DNA of 64,000 bases from Rummeliibacillus stabekisii. Lineage in GTDB: Bacteria; Bacillota; Bacilli; Bacillales_A; Planococcaceae. The DNA lies in NCBI RefSeq assembly GCF_007988965.1, contig NZ_BJVD01000004.1, positions 124,001-188,000 of the forward strand, in the 5' to 3' direction. Made by a program: the position numbers and the translations under genes. Shown piece after piece: positions 9,228-19,093 of this stretch (the stretch's first letter is position 1; each line of letters begins with the position of its first letter). The notes beneath the pieces are model-generated. The model had not been told where the DNA came from, did not search any database, and saw only the letters and a list, made by a program, of their open reading frames with translations.

Positions 9228-10079
9228 TTAACTTTTCGCCAATCCAAGGAAGACTCCACCTAAAACGATGAGTACAATCCCGATATAAATAGCAATCAGC
9301 TGGGTTCTTGTCTTTTTTTCTCCTAGTAAGAAAATACCGCCAAGCGTTGATATTACTATTCCCATTTGGGACAATGAAAAACTTGTGGCAACACCCACTT
9401 TAGGTTGTGAAATGAATAAGAACATATTTCCTGCCGCCCAGATTAGACCAGGGATAATATTGCGAATGGCATATTTATTAAAGGGTTTATGCTTGTATGT
9501 CAGGATTAATCCTCCAATAACCATACCGATGGCTTGTGGGAATAAGGCCGACCACCCGCTGACATCAAACAAGCGAGCAACTACTACATAAACCAGATAT
9601 CCGATGGTTGAAACAATCAGTGTCAAAACACCTTTTTTAAATTGTCCTGATTGTTCTTCATTTTTTCCTGATTCTAGTGACGTTAACACGATACCAATCA
9701 CAATGAAGATAAGGGCTAAAACACCTAAGATAATCGTTTTTGCCGTTGACCATTCATGAAAAACGATGACGCCAAACAAAGCTGTGGATACTAGCTGCAT
9801 ACCAGTCGAAATAGGCATTGTTTTGGAAACGCCGATATAGTCAATCGATTTTAGCTGATTACTTTGACCCAGTGCCCAAAATAATCCGGAAACAACTCCT
9901 ACAATAAAAATAAGCGGCGTCAATTCGGGTCGTACTACTAAATAAATCACAGCTGAAAAAATCAGTGCTCCTAATGTAGTCCCTAACGTTTGCGTGTATG
10001 GACCTCCACCTAACTTAACATTGAACAAAACGATGCTTCCCCAGAAAATAGCGGGAAGTATGGCTAAAAAGATATCCAT
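9228..10079 (-). CDS. glcU: Glucose uptake protein GlcU
   Basis: A 283-residue GRP-type (drug/metabolite transporter superfamily) sugar permease with ten predicted membrane helices. The first is MDIFLAILPAIFWGSIVLFN and the C-terminal repeat includes FSLSQMGIVISTLGGIFLL. A longer frame reaches 10172. ATG 10079 is chosen because a perfect AAAGGAGGTT lies seven bases upstream and family members begin at this residue. It is the first gene of glcU-gdh and supplies glucose to the dehydrogenase encoded 40 bases downstream. Confidence 0.93.
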   Translation of the reverse strand: MDIFLAILPAIFWGSIVLFNVKLGGGPYTQTLGTTLGALIFSAVIYLVVRPELTPLIFIVGVVSGLFWALGQSNQLKSIDYIGVSKTMPISTGMQLVSTALFGVIVFHEWSTAKTIILGVLALIFIVIGIVLTSLESGKNEEQSGQFKKGVLTLIVSTIGYLVYVVVARLFDVSGWSALFPQAIGMVIGGLILTYKHKPFNKYAIRNIIPGLIWAAGNMFLFISQPKVGVATSFSLSQMGIVISTLGGIFLLGEKKTRTQLIAIYIGIVLIVLGGVFLGLAKS

Positions 10080-10256
10080 TTGATAACCTCCTTTCCCAAA
10101 CGAATTATTATCTTTTCCTAGAATAGACACCGTTATGTATCTGGTTTTTAAATTCTTTAACGTGCGAGACATATTTTCAGGAATCAGCCTCTACTTTTGT
10201 ATTATTTGATGCATGCAAAGAAACAATACAGATATGTTTAATGTTTCTTATTTTTC

Positions 10257-10345
10257 ACAAAAAAAGAAGCACTCTTATTGATTGCCCATATAGTCATATC
10301 CTAAAACTTAGTCTTAGGCTTAAACAGGAAATCAATTTGAGTGCT
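10257..10345 (-). terminator. Long hairpin terminator after the 92-residue gene
   Basis: AGCACTC-TT-ATTGATT (10268-10283) is complementary to AATCAAT-TT-GAGTGCT (10330-10345), with an inner hairpin CCTAA/TTAGG. On the minus strand it ends in TTCTTTTTTT. The large size is unusual for a simple terminator. Confidence 0.55.
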
Positions 10346-10364
10346 GTAAATTCATGCATATTTT

Positions 10365-10643
10365 TTAGTGGGGGTGTACCCTATGTATATAATGCTTTGT
10401 GAATGACATATTTGGCTTCTTCCACATTTTTTTATTGACGAAGATGGCATACTGCGTTTGATATTTCGAGTCAATCCCGAAATTTCCAAAGCTTCCTCGA
10501 CTCGATCCAAGGCCAAACCAGCCAGAGGGCAAGTCTTTTATCTTATACGTATATTTGATGCCTCCTGTTGCTAATGCACCTCTTACCTTCGCTAAATCTT
10601 CTAGAGAATATGTAGCATAAACTTCTTCTTTGAAGAACGCCAT
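10365..10643 (-). CDS. Conserved small hypothetical protein
   Basis: A 92-residue soluble protein. The N-terminus YATYSLEDLAKVRGALATGG resembles a short alpha/beta signal-transducer-like module. A glycine/serine-rich middle (GWFGLGSSRGSFGNFG) and a basic C-terminus (KKMWKKPN, HYIHRVHPH) follow. No membrane helix or catalytic motif is visible. The start is supported only by a weak purine-rich upstream stretch. A long hairpin terminator lies downstream. Confidence 0.55.
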   Translation of the reverse strand: MAFFKEEVYATYSLEDLAKVRGALATGGIKYTYKIKDLPSGWFGLGSSRGSFGNFGIDSKYQTQYAIFVNKKMWKKPNMSFTKHYIHRVHPH

Positions 10644-10779
10644 TATAAACCCTCATTCTATAAATGAATAAGAAAAGAAACTTAGCTAATGTTAAACAGT
10701 TTTCTAAATCAAAAATGGACATGCCATTTTGAGGAACGCGAGTTGTTTAATGATGTGACTGCATTACATAATAAAAGAA

Positions 10780-11520
10780 TTACCTTAGATAATCACTAGC
10801 TACTTCAACGTTAAAAAGTCTGCTTTCCTTTAAAAACTGTAGGAGCAAGTGAAGGTGTCCCGAACCGTACAAAACAAGAATTCGTTCTTCTGGGGAGTTT
10901 ATTAAGTTCACTAAATTCTTGAATATTAACATATTTCGGTAATACCAATAGTTTGCTGTCCATGCTGCGCCTACTGAATTACTCCCACTACCGATTAAAG
11001 CAAGTTTCATATATACTTCATGCCCTTTTGCGATGTTTTCCTCTTCATTATGCCAAAGTAAAAATTCTTTTAAGGAGACTTGATAATGCTGTTTTGACTG
11101 CATAATAAATTCTTGCCCTATTTTTTCAATGTCATTAAAAATATTTAATTGGTTGTTATCCTCAGCTAACTTTCTGAAATCAGGAATCCCGTCTTGGTCA
11201 TCATTCCAATCTACGGCATTCACTTTTCCAAGATTGCATTTTTTAGCTAATCGAAACCCAATTTGGTGAATTTCATTTGATGATAAAGAAAAATGTCCTG
11301 TCTGATATGCAATGTAATCTTGATTTAATTCTTCTTCAGCTTCTATTAAAACTTCCAATGCTATTTTTGTAGGCTTAAATATTTCTAGACAGTCTACTAT
11401 ATAAGAAATCTCATTCTGCCTTTTATCTGTTAATATTCCTTCAGTCTTAGACGTAAACATATTACCGTTATCCTGATTTGAAAAATGATCTGTTCCAATA
11501 ACTAAAAATGTCGGTTTCAA
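10780..11520 (-). CDS. DUF5694-like (TraB/EreA-type fold) protein
   Basis: A 246-residue soluble protein beginning with the strand-loop FLVIGTDHFSNQDNGN. It continues with KPTKIALEVLIEAEEELNQD and a C-terminal VLYGSGHLHLLLQFLK. This order of a His-containing first strand, an E-rich second motif and a late GxGHxxxL is typical of the DUF5694/TraB-like group. That group is thought to be hydrolase-like, but substrates are unknown. AAGGAGGTAG precedes the ATG. It is monocistronic and its neighbours give no pathway. Confidence 0.65.
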   Translation of the reverse strand: MKPTFLVIGTDHFSNQDNGNMFTSKTEGILTDKRQNEISYIVDCLEIFKPTKIALEVLIEAEEELNQDYIAYQTGHFSLSSNEIHQIGFRLAKKCNLGKVNAVDWNDDQDGIPDFRKLAEDNNQLNIFNDIEKIGQEFIMQSKQHYQVSLKEFLLWHNEEENIAKGHEVYMKLALIGSGSNSVGAAWTANYWYYRNMLIFKNLVNLINSPEERILVLYGSGHLHLLLQFLKESRLFNVEVASDYLR

Positions 11521-11729
11521 AGTATCTACCTCCTTCTATAAAGGGTATTCGATACGATTTTTAAAATACCTTTCATTCTTTGGGTTGATTTTCCATTTAG
11601 TTAATGAGTAAATAATTAGACTTTGCACAAAATAAAAAAGGAATTCTCCATTTTCTTAGAGAATATATAGTACTAATGTTTTCAGCAATACACTGAAACA
11701 AATTTCATCAGCTTTCGAGGAGGTTCACC

Positions 11730-12455
11730 ATGACAAAACCAATTATCGGTATTACTAGCTCATACATAAAACAGGGGATGTATATGGAAGGTACTTATGT
11801 ACATCACGATTATCAAAAGGCCATAGTGGAAGCGGGAGGCGTGCCGATCGTTTTGCCTGTTGCGCCTTCTGATGTACTGGATCGTTATGTGTATATGTGC
11901 GACGGCTTTATTTTTAGTGGCGGGGAAGACGTGGATCCACGTTTTTATAATGAAGATCCTCATCCTAAACTGGGCTTCTTTTATACAGAACGCGATGAGT
12001 CGGAGCTTTATTTGATCAAAAAGGTGTTAGAAAAGAAGAAGCCTGTATTTGCGATTTGCCGCGGAATTCAGCTCTTGAATGTAGCATTGGGCGGGACTGT
12101 CATTCAAGACATTCCATCACAAAGAAAAAGCGCCATGCAGCATTCTCAAACAATCCAACGTGATAAAACGAGCCATGTGGTTCAGATCAATAAAGACAGT
12201 AAGCTGCATCAGCTGTTAAACAGGGAAACTGTAATGGTCAATAGTCTGCACCATCAGGCGATCAATCAGCTAGCCGAAGGATTGATTACTACAGCGACTG
12301 CCCGAGATGGCATGATTGAAGCGGTAGAACTTGAGGGAAATCCATTTGTGATGGGCATTCAGTGGCATCCTGAATCCATGGTGCGTAAAGATAAGACCAT
12401 GATGGTATTGTTTGAGGAATTCGTTCGAGAGGCAGGCTCGTCTACCAAATCTTAA
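11730..12455 (+). CDS. Gamma-glutamyl-gamma-aminobutyrate hydrolase family protein (class I glutamine amidotransferase, peptidase C26)
   Basis: A 241-residue PuuD-like hydrolase. It carries the oxyanion motif FSGGEDVDP, the nucleophile elbow FAICRGIQLLN with Cys near residue 110, and the catalytic HPE in MGIQWHPESM near the C-terminus. PuuD-type enzymes split the gamma-glutamyl bond of gamma-glutamyl-GABA in putrescine degradation. No other putrescine genes are nearby, so the exact substrate is unproven. GAGGAGGTTCACC precedes the ATG. A 38-codon membrane peptide gene follows after 18 bases. Confidence 0.88.
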   Translation: MTKPIIGITSSYIKQGMYMEGTYVHHDYQKAIVEAGGVPIVLPVAPSDVLDRYVYMCDGFIFSGGEDVDPRFYNEDPHPKLGFFYTERDESELYLIKKVLEKKKPVFAICRGIQLLNVALGGTVIQDIPSQRKSAMQHSQTIQRDKTSHVVQINKDSKLHQLLNRETVMVNSLHHQAINQLAEGLITTATARDGMIEAVELEGNPFVMGIQWHPESMVRKDKTMMVLFEEFVREAGSSTKS

Positions 12456-12473
12456 GGGCAAAAGGAGAAGACT

Positions 12474-12590
12474 ATGGACTGGATTGTAGGGATAGCACTC
12501 ATCATCCTCATTTTCTTTTCAAGTAGTATTATTGAAAGGCATTTGAAGGATATAAAGAAACAAAATAACGAATTGATTAAACTTTTATAA
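12474..12590 (+). CDS. 38-residue single-pass membrane peptide
   Basis: A very short gene with an AAAAGGAGAAG ribosome site, ATG and TAA. It encodes one hydrophobic helix (IVGIALIILIFFSSSII) followed by a charged amphipathic tail (ERHLKDIKKQNNELIKLL). It lies 18 bases after the C26 hydrolase and before a strong terminator, so it is probably the second gene of that operon. The function is unknown. Confidence 0.6.
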   Translation: MDWIVGIALIILIFFSSSIIERHLKDIKKQNNELIKLL

Positions 12591-12612
12591 GAAAAGAATA
12601 GTGAAAAGTCAT

Positions 12613-12645
12613 AAGCCTTTCCGCTTTAGCGGAAGGCTTTTTTAT
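12613..12645 (+). terminator. Terminator after the C26 hydrolase operon
   Basis: AAGCCTTTCCGC / GCGGAAGGCTT with a 4-base loop, followed by T-rich sequence. Confidence 0.88.
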
Positions 12646-12852
12646 TGAAAGTTGCATCGCTTATATAAAAATCAGATGTTTATCTCTGCATACAAAAAGG
12701 CTATAGAAGGAACAATAGGGATAATGTATTCTTTATGCTGCATTAACGGACAGTGAATCGAAGAGATAAACTTCCCGTAAGCCCGATTGGTTCAACTAAC
12801 ACTCCATAGAGGGTGAGGTTTCACTTTATACAAATTGTGAGGAGATGATTTT

Positions 12853-13992
12853 TTGAAGGCTGTAACGTTTCAAGGAATAGAAGATGTGAAAGTAAAAGAA
12901 GTTCAGGATCCAACTATCCACAAAAAAGATGATATTATTGTTCGCATTACTTCCACGGCAATTTGCGGCTCTGACCTACATATCTACAAAGGGTCAATGC
13001 CAGCTCAAAAAGATATGGTGATTGGACATGAGCCAATGGGGATCGTGGAAGAAGTGGGACCTGACGTGACACGCGTGAAAAAAGGCGACCGTATTATCTT
13101 GCCTTTCAACGTATCATGCGGGGAGTGCTACTATTGTAAAAATGAAATGGAGAGCCAATGCGACCATGCCAACGAAAATCCAGAAGTAGATGCGGGTGCT
13201 TACTTCGGCTATACAGAGAGGTATGGTAACTATCCGGGCGGACAAGCGGAATATTTACATGTACCATACGGGAACTTCATGCCGTTTGTCATTCCTGAAT
13301 CATGTGAGCTTCCAGATGAAGCATTGCTATTTTTATCTGATGTCATTCCAACAGCTTGGTGGAGTGTTGAATCAGGTGGCGTAAAAAAAGGTGACACTGT
13401 CGTGGTATTAGGCTGCGGACCTGTGGGCTTAATGACGCAAAAGTTTGCATGGATGAAAGGTGCTAAGCGAGTAATTGCAGTCGATCATGTACCGTACCGC
13501 CTGCAGCACGCGAAAAAAATGAACAATGTAGAAATCGTCAATTTTGATGAACAAGACGAAGCTGGATTATATATTCGTGAAATTACAAAAGGTGGAGCAG
13601 ATGTAGTCATCGACTGTGTCGGCATGGATGGAAAGAAAAACGCTCTTGAAGCAGTTGGTCAAAAGCTGAAAATCCAAGGTGGTACGACGAGCGCATTGAA
13701 GATTGCGAAGGAAGCTATCCGTAAATTTGGTACACTGCAAGTAACTGGCGTGTACGGCGCGAAGTACAATCAATTCCCACTCGGCAATTTATTTGAACGA
13801 AACATCATTATGAAAATGGGCCAAGCACCTGTCATTCATATGATGCCAATGCTGTTTGATATGATTACGAAAGGTGAGTTTGATCCGACTGAAATCATCA
13901 CACATAAAATTGCATTGGATGAAGCAGATAAAGCATACAAGATTTTCAATGATCATGAAGATGAATGTATTAAAGTTATCCTAAAACCATAA
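12853..13992 (+). CDS. Zinc-dependent alcohol dehydrogenase (formaldehyde dehydrogenase-like MDR)
   Basis: A 379-residue medium-chain dehydrogenase. The catalytic zinc site is ICGSDLHIY with GHEPMGIVEEVG. The structural zinc loop CGECYYCKNEMESQC (four Cys) lies at about residues 97-111. The Rossmann motif is VVLGCGPVGLM near 185. The long insert after the zinc loop (AGAYFGYTERYGNYPGGQAEY) is typical of glutathione-independent formaldehyde dehydrogenase-like enzymes. The start is TTG with GTGAGGAGATGA upstream. The gene is monocistronic and the substrate cannot be fixed from sequence. Confidence 0.9.
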   Translation: MKAVTFQGIEDVKVKEVQDPTIHKKDDIIVRITSTAICGSDLHIYKGSMPAQKDMVIGHEPMGIVEEVGPDVTRVKKGDRIILPFNVSCGECYYCKNEMESQCDHANENPEVDAGAYFGYTERYGNYPGGQAEYLHVPYGNFMPFVIPESCELPDEALLFLSDVIPTAWWSVESGGVKKGDTVVVLGCGPVGLMTQKFAWMKGAKRVIAVDHVPYRLQHAKKMNNVEIVNFDEQDEAGLYIREITKGGADVVIDCVGMDGKKNALEAVGQKLKIQGGTTSALKIAKEAIRKFGTLQVTGVYGAKYNQFPLGNLFERNIIMKMGQAPVIHMMPMLFDMITKGEFDPTEIITHKIALDEADKAYKIFNDHEDECIKVILKP

Positions 13993-13999
13993 AACGAAA

Positions 14000-14028
14000 A
14001 AAAAGGGATCTTATGAGGATCCCTTTTT
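14000..14028. terminator. Bidirectional terminator between alcohol dehydrogenase and DUF2238 genes
   Basis: AAAAGGGATC / GATCCCTTTT with a 7-base loop and A/T tracts on both sides. It contains the stop codon of the convergent minus-strand gene. Confidence 0.85.
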
Positions 14029-14640
14029 CTTTTGGAGAAATTTATTATGCCATTTGGTGAAAATAAGGAGTGCTAAAATAGTGCCGATAAGTGCCATGGT
14101 CATATCCCATTCCGAATCCCACTTGTCACCCTGCAAGCCAAGGAAGCCTTTGGCAAATGATTTTCCTTGAACCATCTTATAGGTTAGCATTTCCGCGATT
14201 TCATATAGTGCAGAAATCATCATCAGAATACTAAAGCAATAAAAAGTGAGCCAAAACCCTTTTCGAATATGTCCAATACGGATTAAGACTTCACGAAAGA
14301 TGATGGCTGATAATCCCATCATCAAGTGGCCTAAGCGGTCATAATAGTTGCGCTTTAAATCGTACTTCTCTTTTAGCCAATGAAAGAACGGCTCGTCTTG
14401 AAAGGTGTAATGTCCGCCGATGAATTCTAGGATGGAAAGAATAGCCAGAAAGGTATAGGAAAGAGAAGTAAAGGTAAATTTTTTATATGTAAAAAGAGCA
14501 ACGATTACAATAAGCGCAAAAGGACCAGCATCCGCAGCCCAGCCGCCATAGGATTTTGGATTAATTAAGGACCAAACCATAAAGCCAAGAACAATAATAG
14601 CTAAAAAAAGGTGATAATAATTCCTTTTGTTTTCTTGCAA
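14011..14640 (-). CDS. DUF2238 (YjdF-type) integral membrane protein
   Basis: A 209-residue protein with six hydrophobic helices. The family-typical segments are EFIGGHYTFQDEPFF, RNYYDRLGHLMMGL and LQGDKWDSEWDM, with His/Asp residues facing the membrane interface. This pattern matches the DUF2238 inner-membrane proteins, whose function is unknown. A GAGGAGGGATCACC site precedes the ATG at 14640. It is convergent with the alcohol dehydrogenase gene and shares its terminator. Confidence 0.85.
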   Translation of the reverse strand: MQENKRNYYHLFLAIIVLGFMVWSLINPKSYGGWAADAGPFALIVIVALFTYKKFTFTSLSYTFLAILSILEFIGGHYTFQDEPFFHWLKEKYDLKRNYYDRLGHLMMGLSAIIFREVLIRIGHIRKGFWLTFYCFSILMMISALYEIAEMLTYKMVQGKSFAKGFLGLQGDKWDSEWDMTMALIGTILALLIFTKWHNKFLQKKKGSS

Positions 14641-14812
14641 GGTGATCCCTCCTCTTTTCTTTCAGTATGCCCATATTCACATAGGGTAAGTCATTTAGTT
14701 GGAACAATGGGGAGATCACAGCGTCTTATAGAAATAGCTAAACTTCTGTCTGAATAGCCCCAAGGTACTCCTTATGGCATAATAAAGTTAACTAGTTGTA
14801 AGAGGTGGAAAT

Positions 14813-15274
14813 GTGGAAAAAAGAAAACGATTATTACAAGGTATTTTAGTGATAGCAATTATAGAGATTTTAAGTTTTTATTTTATTGGCAGAGACTATC
14901 TGTTTATCAATGGTTTAGATAATATGATTGCCTATGTGGTGGCAGGCGGTATATTCTTTGCGGTGAGTTACTTTTTATTAGTGGAAGTGAGCAACTTCCG
15001 TAAAAAGTATATATTGATCGGGATTGCCTATGTATTATTAGTGATCGCTCCGTTTGTCTATAAAAATCATCTCCCGCACTTCAAAGTGGAGGATGCTGAG
15101 CAAATCATTCTACGTACAGAAGGTGGACGCGTAGTGAAAGACCGAGAGCTGGGACAAACCATGTTGAATTACGCAGGCGAAGAAGTATACATTATTGCAT
15201 TGAAGAAAGACGGCAAATTGAAACGCTTTGCCTTTAACCCGACAACAGAAAAGTACTTTTCCATTACGGATTAG
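14813..15274 (+). CDS. Hypothetical membrane protein with C-terminal soluble domain
   Basis: A 153-residue protein with three N-terminal helices (about 8-25, 37-58 and 66-84) and a 70-residue extracytoplasmic or cytosolic tail (VEDAEQIILRTEGGRVV ... YIIALKKDGKLKRFAFNP). The frame starts at GTG 14813. An ATG at 14811 overlaps it out of frame. AAGAGGTGG gives the ribosome site. No family is recognised. It lies 20 bases before the OsmC gene and is probably cotranscribed with it. Confidence 0.65.
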   Translation: MEKRKRLLQGILVIAIIEILSFYFIGRDYLFINGLDNMIAYVVAGGIFFAVSYFLLVEVSNFRKKYILIGIAYVLLVIAPFVYKNHLPHFKVEDAEQIILRTEGGRVVKDRELGQTMLNYAGEEVYIIALKKDGKLKRFAFNPTTEKYFSITD

Positions 15275-15294
15275 ATTAGAGAGGGGAACATCTA

Positions 15295-15744
15295 ATGGCA
15301 GAACATCTATTTAAATTAAAGGCAAACTGGCCAGGAGGACGAAACGAGGTAGGCGAGATTGAAGCGGGACAACTGAAAACCCAAATCTCAATCCCGCCAG
15401 AAATGGATGGGCCTGGCATTGGTACCAATCCAGACGAAATGCTACTGGGTGCTGCTGCTACATGTTATATCATCTCACTAGCAGCCATGATTGAACGAGC
15501 AAACCTCAAAACCATCTCGCTCACCATGGAATCAGATGGTGTGGTGGACGTCACAAATGGCGTATTCACCTATAAAAGAATCACCCACAAACCCAAAATC
15601 ATCATCCCAAGCTCCTACACAGCAAAAGAAGAGCGCCATATCGTAAAACTAGCAGAAAAAGCAGAAAAAACCTGCATGATCAGCAAAGCCATCCAAGGAA
15701 ACGTAGAATTGGCATTGGAAGTTACGATAGAGGTAGAACAATAA
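15295..15744 (+). CDS. OsmC-like peroxiredoxin family protein (SACOL1771 type)
   Basis: A 149-residue OsmC/Ohr-fold protein. The resolving and peroxidatic cysteines are in GAAATCYIISLAAMIERA (near residue 59) and KAEKTCMISKAI (near 127), with NPDEMLL before the first. Such proteins reduce organic hydroperoxides. Its N-terminal FKLKANWPGGRNEVGEI is typical of the short Bacillales subgroup. GAGAGGGGAAC precedes the ATG. Confidence 0.85.
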   Translation: MAEHLFKLKANWPGGRNEVGEIEAGQLKTQISIPPEMDGPGIGTNPDEMLLGAAATCYIISLAAMIERANLKTISLTMESDGVVDVTNGVFTYKRITHKPKIIIPSSYTAKEERHIVKLAEKAEKTCMISKAIQGNVELALEVTIEVEQ

Positions 15745-15764
15745 CAGCAATTAAATAAAACGAA

Positions 15765-15808
15765 AATATAGCATGGCCATTCTTCGTGATGAGCCATGCT
15801 ATTTTTGT
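15765..15808 (+). terminator. Terminator after the OsmC gene
   Basis: A perfect 10-bp stem ATAGCATGGC / GCCATGCTAT, then TTTTT. Confidence 0.88.
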
Positions 15809-15854
15809 GATTGAAAGCCGCGAATTAGCATTTATCATTTGGAAATGAATTGAA

Positions 15855-15937
15855 GTGGAAACAACGAAGACTCCTGCGGGATAGCGAGGAGGCTTAACGC
15901 TCGCCCGCGGAAAGCGACCGCCTGTAGCGGAAATCAA
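15855..15937. repeat. Dispersed GC-rich intergenic repeat, copy A
   Basis: It contains the element GACTCCTGCGGGATAGCGAG ... CTCGCCCGCGGAAAGCGA, which recurs nearly base-for-base at 53158-53206 and in diverged form at 37240-37325. GC content is far above the surroundings and the internal complementarity suggests a folded RNA. It is not coding. Confidence 0.8.
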
Positions 15938-16094
15938 CATGACATAACCAACAAACCCTTCAAAATTCTCCATTTCACCCCTTTAACACATTAAAAAAGC
16001 AGTCTGCTAGCATGCGACAAATTTTGCCTATTTCCATAGAAAAAGCAGAAAATTTGTGTAATGATAGGGTTAACAATACAAAGGGGGTACTGTT

Positions 16095-17771
16095 ATGGGA
16101 ATATCAGATGAAAAAGTAATTCGTTACAGAGGGAAAGAACTACATACAAAAGGATGGCTACAAGAAGCAGCACTTCGCATGCTCATGAACAACCTAGATC
16201 ATGAAGTAGCAGAGCATCCAGACGAGCTAGTTGTCTACGGGGGCATTGGGAAAGCCGCTCGTAACTGGGAAGCATTCGACGCTATCGTCAAATCACTGAA
16301 AGAACTAGAAAACGATGAAACACTACTTGTACAATCAGGCAAGCCAGTAGCCATTTTCAAATCACACGAAAATGCACCGCGCGTTTTAATCGCCAATTCA
16401 AACATCGTGCCAGCTTATGCGAACTGGGAAACATTCCACGAGCTAGACAAAAAAGGCTTGATGATGTATGGCCAAATGACTGCGGGAAGCTGGATTTACA
16501 TCGGCTCACAAGGAATTGTACAAGGCACATACGAAACATTCGCAGAGCTGGCAAAACAACACTTCAACGGCTCGCTTGCACATACGATTACAGTAACAGC
16601 AGGCCTTGGCGGAATGGGTGGAGCACAACCACTTGCAGTCACAATGAATGGCGGGGTATGTATCGCAATTGATGTCGACGAAACAAGAATTGACCGTCGT
16701 ATCGAAACACGTTACACAGATGTGAAAGTCAAAACATTAGATGAAGCTATTGAAATGGCTGAAAAAGCAAAAGCAGAAGGTAAAGCGCTTTCAATTGGTT
16801 TGCTAGGAAATGCTGCTGAAATTCTGCCAGAAATGATTGCACGCGGCTTCAAACCGGACGTGTTAACAGACCAAACTTCTGCGCATGACCCATTAAATGG
16901 CTATACACCTGTAGGCTATACACAGGAAGAAGCAAGTAAATTGCGTAAAGAAAATCCAGATGAATACGTGAAGAAGTCAAAAGACTCAATGAAAAAACAT
17001 GTAGAAGCTATGGTTAACATGATGGACCTTGGTTCTATCACATTTGACTATGGTAACAACATTCGTCAGGTTGCTTTTGATGAAGGATTTGAAAGAGCAT
17101 TCGACTTCCCAGGCTTTGTACCGGCGTATATCCGTCCGCAGTTCTGCGAAGGAAAAGGGCCATTCCGCTGGGCTGCCTTATCAGGAGACCCAGAAGATAT
17201 TTACAAATTAGATGAAGTCTTATTACGTGAATTCAGCGATAACGAGCATTTGTGCAATTGGATTCGTATGGCACGCGAAAAAATCGAATTCCAAGGCCTA
17301 CCATCACGTATCTGCTGGTTAGGATACGGAGACCGCGCGAAATTTGGTCGCATTATCAATGATATGGTGGCATCAGGAGAAATCTCAGCGCCAATCGTTA
17401 TTGGCCGCGATCATTTAGACTCTGGATCTGTTGCTTCACCGAACCGCGAAACAGAAGCAATGAAAGACGGCTCTGATGTGGTAGCAGACTGGCCAATTCT
17501 AAATGCACTAATCAATGCCGTTGGCGGTGCGACTTGGGTATCTGTCCATCATGGCGGCGGTGTCGGCATGGGCTATTCATTGCATGCGGGCATGGTAATC
17601 GTAGCAGATGGAACAAAAGAAGCTGAAGAACGTATCCAACGTGTATTAACAACAGACCCGGGTATGGGTGTTGTAAGACATGTGGATGCTGGCTATGAAT
17701 TAGCAGAAAAAACAGCGAAAGAAAAAAATATCAAAATACCAATGATGAATAGGAAGGGTTTAAATGTCTAA
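16095..17771 (+). CDS. hutU: Urocanate hydratase
   Basis: A 558-residue NAD-dependent enzyme that hydrates urocanate to imidazolone propionate, the second step of histidine degradation. Full length is present. The conserved N-terminus includes [20 protein letters not shown]. The NAD-binding glycine stretch is [15 protein letters not shown] near 170. The active-site [12 protein letters not shown] lies near 355, and [11 protein letters not shown] lies in the C-terminal third. AAAGGGGGTACTGTT precedes ATG 16095. The end overlaps hutI by eight bases. It is the first gene of the hut cluster. Confidence 0.97.
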   Translation: MGISDEKVIRYRGKELHTKGWLQEAALRMLMNNLDHEVAEHPDELVVYGGIGKAARNWEAFDAIVKSLKELENDETLLVQSGKPVAIFKSHENAPRVLIANSNIVPAYANWETFHELDKKGLMMYGQMTAGSWIYIGSQGIVQGTYETFAELAKQHFNGSLAHTITVTAGLGGMGGAQPLAVTMNGGVCIAIDVDETRIDRRIETRYTDVKVKTLDEAIEMAEKAKAEGKALSIGLLGNAAEILPEMIARGFKPDVLTDQTSAHDPLNGYTPVGYTQEEASKLRKENPDEYVKKSKDSMKKHVEAMVNMMDLGSITFDYGNNIRQVAFDEGFERAFDFPGFVPAYIRPQFCEGKGPFRWAALSGDPEDIYKLDEVLLREFSDNEHLCNWIRMAREKIEFQGLPSRICWLGYGDRAKFGRIINDMVASGEISAPIVIGRDHLDSGSVASPNRETEAMKDGSDVVADWPILNALINAVGGATWVSVHHGGGVGMGYSLHAGMVIVADGTKEAEERIQRVLTTDPGMGVVRHVDAGYELAEKTAKEKNIKIPMMNRKGLNV

Positions 17772-19026
17772 AGCAGTTTGGATTCAACACGCAGCACAGC
17801 TAGTGACGATGCATTTGCCGGAGCATGTCGGACCACGGACTAAAGGGGATATGTCTGAGTTGGGCTTGATAGAAGATGGCTCCGTATGGCTTGAAGATGG
17901 AGTTATTCAAGCAGTCGGTACGACATCAGAATTGAAAGAATTCTATGAATCTAGAGCACAAGAAGCAGAGATTGTAGATGCAACAGGACACCTTATTACA
18001 CCAGGACTTGTGGACCCGCATACACATGTGGCATTTGGCGGCAGCCGTGAACGTGAATTTGAAATGCGTTTAGAAGGCGCTACGTACATGGATATTATGA
18101 ATGCTGGCGGCGGTATTCATGCCACAACAAGAATGACAAGAGAAGCAAGTGAAGAAGAATTGATTGAGCAAACTTCAAAACGTCTTGATTCATTCCTAGC
18201 GCACGGTGTCACAACAGTCGAAGGGAAAAGCGGCTATGGCCTGGATTTAGAAACAGAAATGAAGCAATTGCGCGTTATGAAATATTTGCAAGAGCATCAT
18301 GCTATCGACTTGGTTCCTACATTCATGGGTGCACACGCAGTCCCGGCAGAATATAAGGGCAAAGAGGAAGAGTATGTCAACCTCATCATTGAAATGATGC
18401 TACCAAAAGTAGCGGAGGAAAAGTTGGCTGTATTCAACGATGTGTTCTGTGAAGTAGATGTATTTACACCAGAACAATCAAAAAGAATCTTAGAAGCTGG
18501 CAAGGAGCTTGGACTTACTCCGAAAATTCATGCAGATGAAATTAAACCATATGGTGGCGCTGAATTGGCAGCAGAAGTGGGCGCAATTTCAGCAGAACAC
18601 TTGTTAAAAGCATCTGACGAAGGAATCGAAAAGATGGCTGAAGCAGGAGTCATCGCATGCTTGCTACCTGCAACAGCTCTTTATTTACGAGAAGAAGCCG
18701 CTCGTGGCAGAGTAATGGTAGACCGTGGAGTGCCTGTGGCCATTTCAACAGATTGTAATCCAGGCTCTTCTCCAACGACTTCAATGCCTTTAGTCATGAA
18801 CCTAGCTTGTATATCAATGCGCATGACGCCTGCAGAAAGTCTTTGTGCTGCTACTTATAACGCAGCCTGCGCTATTGGCATGGAAGATAAAGTCGGTTCG
18901 ATTGAAGTAGGCAAACAAGCGGATATCGTACTTTGGGACGTAGAAAATTATCAAAAATTACAATACCTATTTGGTGTAAACCACGTAGAACAAGTATGGA
19001 AAAAAGGCATACAGGTAGTAGGATAA
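17764..19026 (+). CDS. hutI: Imidazolonepropionase
   Basis: A 420-residue amidohydrolase that opens imidazolone propionate to formiminoglutamate, the third step of the pathway. Metal ligands are visible in the order [37 protein letters not shown] and [11 protein letters not shown]. Start ATG 17764 overlaps the hutU stop, with AGGAAGGG as ribosome site inside hutU. A hairpin and a palindrome follow it before hutH. No hutG is found after it. Confidence 0.96.
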   Translation: MSKAVWIQHAAQLVTMHLPEHVGPRTKGDMSELGLIEDGSVWLEDGVIQAVGTTSELKEFYESRAQEAEIVDATGHLITPGLVDPHTHVAFGGSREREFEMRLEGATYMDIMNAGGGIHATTRMTREASEEELIEQTSKRLDSFLAHGVTTVEGKSGYGLDLETEMKQLRVMKYLQEHHAIDLVPTFMGAHAVPAEYKGKEEEYVNLIIEMMLPKVAEEKLAVFNDVFCEVDVFTPEQSKRILEAGKELGLTPKIHADEIKPYGGAELAAEVGAISAEHLLKASDEGIEKMAEAGVIACLLPATALYLREEAARGRVMVDRGVPVAISTDCNPGSSPTTSMPLVMNLACISMRMTPAESLCAATYNAACAIGMEDKVGSIEVGKQADIVLWDVENYQKLQYLFGVNHVEQVWKKGIQVVG

Positions 19027-19036
19027 TTATTTCAGG

Positions 19037-19093
19037 AGGAGATGTAGAGCATCTCCTCTGATTCTGAATCAGACCTAGAATCACTGCTATAAT
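19037..19093 (+). promoter_or_regulatory. Hairpin, palindrome and extended -10 between hutI and hutH
   Basis: The order is a hairpin AGGAGATG / CATCTCCT (19037-19057), the perfect palindrome CTGATTC-T-GAATCAG (19058-19072), and an extended -10 TGCTATAAT (19085-19093). The palindrome covers the -35 position, so it is a candidate operator for a separate hutH promoter. The regulator is unknown. Confidence 0.45.

Noticed and set aside
15722-15973. Minus-strand frame of 83 codons
   Set aside because: It spans the OsmC terminator and repeat copy A, so it is a by-product of the GC-rich repeat.
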